Of a stretch of DNA of 64,000 nucleotides, positions 63,248 through 64,000 are shown in pieces. Position numbers and translations under genes: made by a program. The notes beneath the pieces are model-generated. The model searched no databases, was not told where the DNA came from, and saw only the letters and a program-made list of their open reading frames with translations. The DNA is from Chloroflexota bacterium (lineage in GTDB: Bacteria > Chloroflexota > JAJPGV01): NCBI GenBank assembly GCA_021325635.1, contig JAJPGV010000027.1, forward strand, positions 98,566 to 162,565, given 5' to 3'. Each line of letters begins with the position of its first letter. Within the stretch, counting starts at the first letter, position 1.

Positions 63248-63301
63248 ATGTTTGTCGCAGGAATGACACAAACATCAACCAGCGTTTATGTGTCCGAGCA
63301 T

Positions 63302-63335
63302 AAAGGAGGGGCGCCTGGTCAGGCGCCCCTCCTTT
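63302..63335 (-). terminator. intrinsic terminator of groL
   Basis: A perfect 15-bp stem (AAAGGAGGGGCGCCT with its complement) and a 4-nt loop, 11 bp after the groL stop. It ends in TTT on both strands, so it may work in both directions. Confidence 0.8.
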
Positions 63336-63346
63336 GCTTTGCCTTG

Positions 63347-64000
63347 CTAGTACTCAGGCATCGGAGGCATGGCCGCGGCCTCCTTTTTCTCCGGCTTATC
63401 CGTGATCAACGTCTCCGTGGTCAGCACCATAGAGGCGATGGACGCCGCGTTCTGCAGGGCCGAGCGCGTCACCTTGGCCGGGTCGATGATGCCCGCCTGG
63501 AACATGTCCACGAAACGGTCGTTCAGCGCGTCGTAGCCGTGGCCCAGCTCGGACTTCTTCACCTGCTCGACGATCACCGATCCCTCTTTCCCGGCGTTGT
63601 AGGCGATCTGCCGCAGCGGCTCTTCGAGCGCCCGCCGGACCAGGCGCACGCCAACCTGCTCGTCACCCTGAAGGGTGAGCTGATCGAGGGCCTTGGTGGC
63701 CTGGGCCAGGACGACGCCGCCGCCGGCGACGATGCCCTCCTCGACCGCCGCTCGGGTGGCCGACAGCGCGTCCTCGACGCGGTGCTTCTTCTCCTTCAGC
63801 TCCACCTCGGTGGCCGCGCCAACCTTGATGATGGCCACGCCACCCGACAGCTTGGCCAGCCGCTCCTGCAGCTTCTCCCGGTCGTAGTCCGACGTCGTCT
63901 CGTCGATCTGCGCCTTGATCTGCTTGATGCGCGCCTGGATGGTCTCGCTCTTGCCGGCGCCTTCGACGATGACCGTCTTGTCCTTGTTGCTGGTCACCCG
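63347..64000 (-). CDS. groL: chaperonin GroEL, C-terminal part (5' end outside window)
   Basis: About 218 residues of the GroEL C-terminus, running off the right edge. Seen: [40 protein letters not shown] across the intermediate domain, [16 protein letters not shown] and a [42 protein letters not shown] segment of the equatorial domain. The tail is [13 protein letters not shown] rather than the Gly-Gly-Met repeats of E. coli GroEL. The terminator lies just after it. Confidence 0.97.
   Translation of the reverse strand, partial: RVTSNKDKTVIVEGAGKSETIQARIKQIKAQIDETTSDYDREKLQERLAKLSGGVAIIKVGAATEVELKEKKHRVEDALSATRAAVEEGIVAGGGVVLAQATKALDQLTLQGDEQVGVRLVRRALEEPLRQIAYNAGKEGSVIVEQVKKSELGHGYDALNDRFVDMFQAGIIDPAKVTRSALQNAASIASMVLTTETLITDKPEKKEAAAMPPMPEY

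Overview
The window is gene-dense, GC-rich bacterial chromosome with about 56 protein genes, one tRNA and no recognisable phage, transposon or CRISPR sequence. The mix suggests a Terrabacteria lineage near Chloroflexota or Dormibacterota. Evidence for this is a MurT/GatD lipid II amidase, FemABX- and MshD-like proteins, two primary-type sigma factors, core-only MetE proteins, bacterial hopanoid genes, and a secreted RlpA-like protein whose N-terminal domain I associate with Chloroflexota. This placement is inference from gene content and memory; no search was run.

Layout. 1-4.0 kb: end of a gamma-glutamyltransferase gene, a MocA-like/MoaD-like pair and aconitase. 4.1-5.6 kb: a methyltransferase and ribosomal protein L25. 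5.7-10.9 kb (minus): mshD-like, femABX, rsmI, metG, tatD. 11.0-14.2 kb (plus): murT, gatD, a ROK kinase, convergent with dgt. 15.4-17.1 kb: a hydrolase and a periplasmic-binding-like protein. 17.1-24.9 kb (minus): an activated-methyl-cycle operon (folD-like, PfkB kinase, ahcY, metK, two core-MetE proteins), with a sigma factor downstream. 25.0-28.2 kb: lysR-rarA, and an unrecognised RGG/zinc-ribbon protein. 28.4-31.1 kb (minus): 2-oxoacid dehydrogenase E1alpha, E1beta and an E2 that is only the catalytic core. 31.2-35.4 kb: pth-mfd, followed by a GC-rich heptanucleotide minisatellite. 35.7-39.0 kb: a small protein, a membrane nucleotide cyclase and queA. 39.0-44.7 kb (minus): argD-argG-MFS, a NUDIX hydrolase and a luciferase-like oxidoreductase. 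44.8-55.8 kb: envelope lipid functions, including an HpnL-like membrane protein, an acyltransferase, a glycosyltransferase and the hopanoid operon prenyl synthase-hpnG-hpnA-shc-hpnC-hpnD-hpnE. 56.0-64.0 kb: ispH, tRNA-Asn, a second prenyl synthase, dnaG-rpoD, an Fe-S assembly factor, a zinc-ribbon membrane protein, an RlpA-like protein with a structured leader, and the groL 3' end.

The genes fit together as central housekeeping plus envelope construction. IspH and the prenyl synthases supply isoprenoids to the HpnCDE/SHC hopanoid route. MurT/GatD and FemABX modify peptidoglycan precursors. The methyl-cycle operon makes methionine and SAM and recycles SAH. A striking window-wide property is that many first genes of transcription units carry a TANNNT-type -10 box only 6-10 nt before the start codon, which points to leaderless or near-leaderless mRNAs. 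Many operon-internal genes, in contrast, have Shine-Dalgarno sequences. No stretch without a gene exceeds about 300 bases; the longest is the minisatellite region after mfd.
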